Shown in pieces: positions 13,270-14,824 of a stretch of DNA of 14,824 bases. The DNA is from Deltaproteobacteria bacterium. Lineage in GTDB: Bacteria; Desulfobacterota; Syntrophia; Syntrophales; UBA5619. A program made the position numbers and the translations under genes. Below the pieces are notes generated by a model. That model was given only the letters and a program-made list of their open reading frames with translations, ran no database searches and was not told where the DNA came from. The first letter of the stretch is position 1. Each line of letters starts with the position of its first letter. The stretch spans positions 1-14,824 of the forward strand of contig JAPLJY010000192.1 of NCBI GenBank assembly GCA_026388345.1. The letters are read 5' to 3'.

Positions 13270-14802
13270 TTACGGAGCATCACAGCCTTTTTCCGCTTCG
13301 CTCAACCGATCGCGCCAATCCCTCTTCTTGAAGATCAGCGGCTTCAACCCCAGCAGGATCATGATCAGCGCCAGCACCAGAAAAAAAGCGGAAATCGGCC
13401 GTTCGACGAAAATCGCATACGAACCGCCGGACATCGCCAGGGCCTGCCGGAAGCTGAACTCGATGATGGGCGCCAGGATGACCCCCAGCACCAGCGGCGC
13501 CGTTTCAAAATCCATTTTTCTAAGCAGGTATCCGAGGACGCCCATCACGCTCATGATGCCCACATCCACCATGCTGGAATTGACCGCATAGACGCCCACC
13601 ACGCAGAACAGCAGGATCGTCGGGTAAAGGATGCGGTAGGGGACGCGCAAAAGATTGACAAAAAGACCCACCATGGGCAGGTTGAGGAGCAGAAGCATCA
13701 AGTTGCCGACGTACATGCTCGCAATCAGCCCCCAGAAGACCACCGGCTGTTCCTTGATGAAGAGCGGACCGGGGGTGATCCCGTGCACCATGAGCGCCGC
13801 CAGCAGAACGGCGGGAACGGGGCCCGTAGGGACGCCCAGGGCCAGCAGCGGCACCAGGGCCCCTTCGCTGGCGGCATTGTTGGCCGATTCCGGACCGGCC
13901 ACCCCCTCGATCGCCCCCTGCCCGAACCGCTCCGGATGTTTGGAAATCCTCCGCTCCAGCGCGTAGGAGACGAACGTCGAGATGATATGGGCCGATCCCG
14001 GAATGATCCCGATCAGAAACCCCAGAACCGTTCCGCGGCCGATCGGGCCGATGGAATCCCTGAACTCCTGTTTCGAGGGGAGAAGATCGCGAAAGCGGGG
14101 TTTCAACACCTCCCGGATATCAGGACTGCCGGCGGTGGCCAGGATCTCCGAGATTCCGAAAAGACCCACCGCAACCGGAACCAGGCCGATCCCGTCTCCC
14201 AGGGCCGTGATGCCATAGGAAAACCGGAAATAGCCGGACATCTGGTCGATCCCGATCATCCCGGCCATCAGGCCGAGGGAGATCATGGAAAGATTCTTGA
14301 CGATGGACCCGCCCGTCATGTAGCTCAGGACAACCAGACCGCAAACCAGAAGGCAGACATATTCCGGCGGCCCGAAACCCAGGGCGAACCTGGCCAGCGG
14401 GGGGGCCAGGAACATCAATCCGACGACGCTCAGCGTTCCCGCAATGTAGGAGCCGATGGCGGCGATGGCCAGGGCCGGTCCCGCGCGCCCCTTCCGGGCC
14501 ATCGCATACCCGTCGATGCAGGTCATCACCGAGGCCGCCTCTCCGGGAATGCGCATCAGGATCGAGGTGGTCGACCCGCCGTACATCGCCCCGTAGTAAA
14601 TCCCTGCCAGCAGGATGATCGCCGAGGTGGTATCCAGCCCGAACGTGGTCGGCAGAAGCATGCTGATCCCGGCCAGGGGACCTACCCCCGGCAGGACCCC
14701 GACCATCGTCCCGATCAGGCAGCCCACCAGGGAATAGAGCATATTGGTCGGTGTGAAGACCGTCGAGAAACCCAAGACCAGATTCTGAAAAGTCGTTTCC
14801 AT
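13270..14802 (-). CDS. tctA: Tripartite tricarboxylate transporter large permease TctA
   Basis: TctA is the large membrane subunit, which drives uptake of the TctC-bound carboxylate using an ion gradient. The 510-residue protein is highly hydrophobic throughout, with many membrane segments and normal family length. The conserved signature is present: GVLPGVGPLAGISMLLPTTF near the N-terminus, then IYYGAMYGGSTTSILMRIPG and the CIDGYAMARKGRAGPAL region. I choose the ATG at 14802-14800, because METTFQNLVLGF aligns with family N-termini; a GTG four codons earlier (14814) also has G-rich sequence upstream and cannot be excluded. The gene leads into tctC after 34 bases. The small permease tctB is not between them and not elsewhere in the window; only 22 bases remain to the right edge, so tctB may lie just beyond. 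Confidence 0.93.
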   Translation of the reverse strand: METTFQNLVLGFSTVFTPTNMLYSLVGCLIGTMVGVLPGVGPLAGISMLLPTTFGLDTTSAIILLAGIYYGAMYGGSTTSILMRIPGEAASVMTCIDGYAMARKGRAGPALAIAAIGSYIAGTLSVVGLMFLAPPLARFALGFGPPEYVCLLVCGLVVLSYMTGGSIVKNLSMISLGLMAGMIGIDQMSGYFRFSYGITALGDGIGLVPVAVGLFGISEILATAGSPDIREVLKPRFRDLLPSKQEFRDSIGPIGRGTVLGFLIGIIPGSAHIISTFVSYALERRISKHPERFGQGAIEGVAGPESANNAASEGALVPLLALGVPTGPVPAVLLAALMVHGITPGPLFIKEQPVVFWGLIASMYVGNLMLLLLNLPMVGLFVNLLRVPYRILYPTILLFCVVGVYAVNSSMVDVGIMSVMGVLGYLLRKMDFETAPLVLGVILAPIIEFSFRQALAMSGGSYAIFVERPISAFFLVLALIMILLGLKPLIFKKRDWRDRLSEAEKGCDAP

Positions 14803-14824
14803 CAGAAACCCCACCCCCCTCTCG

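Overview
The window looks like chromosomal DNA from a GC-rich Desulfobacterota-type anaerobe (former Deltaproteobacteria), perhaps near Syntrophus or Smithella. This is inferred from gene content: an LL-diaminopimelate aminotransferase (DapL) beside DapF, surface-adhesin-E-like proteins, a RecA-like/PEP-synthase fusion protein, a TctA/TctC carboxylate transporter, and palindromic intergenic repeats of a kind I associate with that group. No rRNA, tRNA or CRISPR array was seen.

Left end (1-2635), accessory in character. The window cuts through an IS110-family transposase gene on the minus strand. Its leader is strongly self-complementary and contains the ribosome-binding site. On the plus strand follow a broken SAM-dependent methyltransferase gene (two single-base deletions and an amber codon) and an unrecognised 170-residue gene. 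Related short motifs of a REP/RAYT-like kind lie on both sides of this gene pair (near 194-280 and 2566-2635), so the pair may be an inserted or decayed cassette.

From 2638 to the right end every gene is on the minus strand, so transcription runs right to left. At 2638-4675 a divergent YchF-like P-loop ATPase is followed by two AT-rich tandem paralogues of the surface-adhesin E type. At 4927-9763 a large RecA-like/pyruvate-phosphate-dikinase-N protein is followed by dapF and dapL, the last steps of the DapL route to meso-diaminopimelate for lysine and peptidoglycan. A 110-bp palindromic repeat separates dapF from dapL.

At 9894-14802 lies a carboxylate or hydroxy-acid module: tctA and tctC, a clear rho-independent terminator, a second copy of the palindromic repeat, then a beta-hydroxyacid dehydrogenase and a group III iron alcohol dehydrogenase. 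The likely theme is uptake of an organic acid and redox conversion of a hydroxy acid or alcohol; the substrate cannot be read from sequence. No tctB is in the window; it may lie beyond the right edge.

The points most worth a second look are the structured IS110 leader (possible bridge RNA or translational lock), the RecA-like/PPDK-N fusion that lacks both a P-loop lysine and the phosphohistidine domain, and the two copies of the palindromic repeat.
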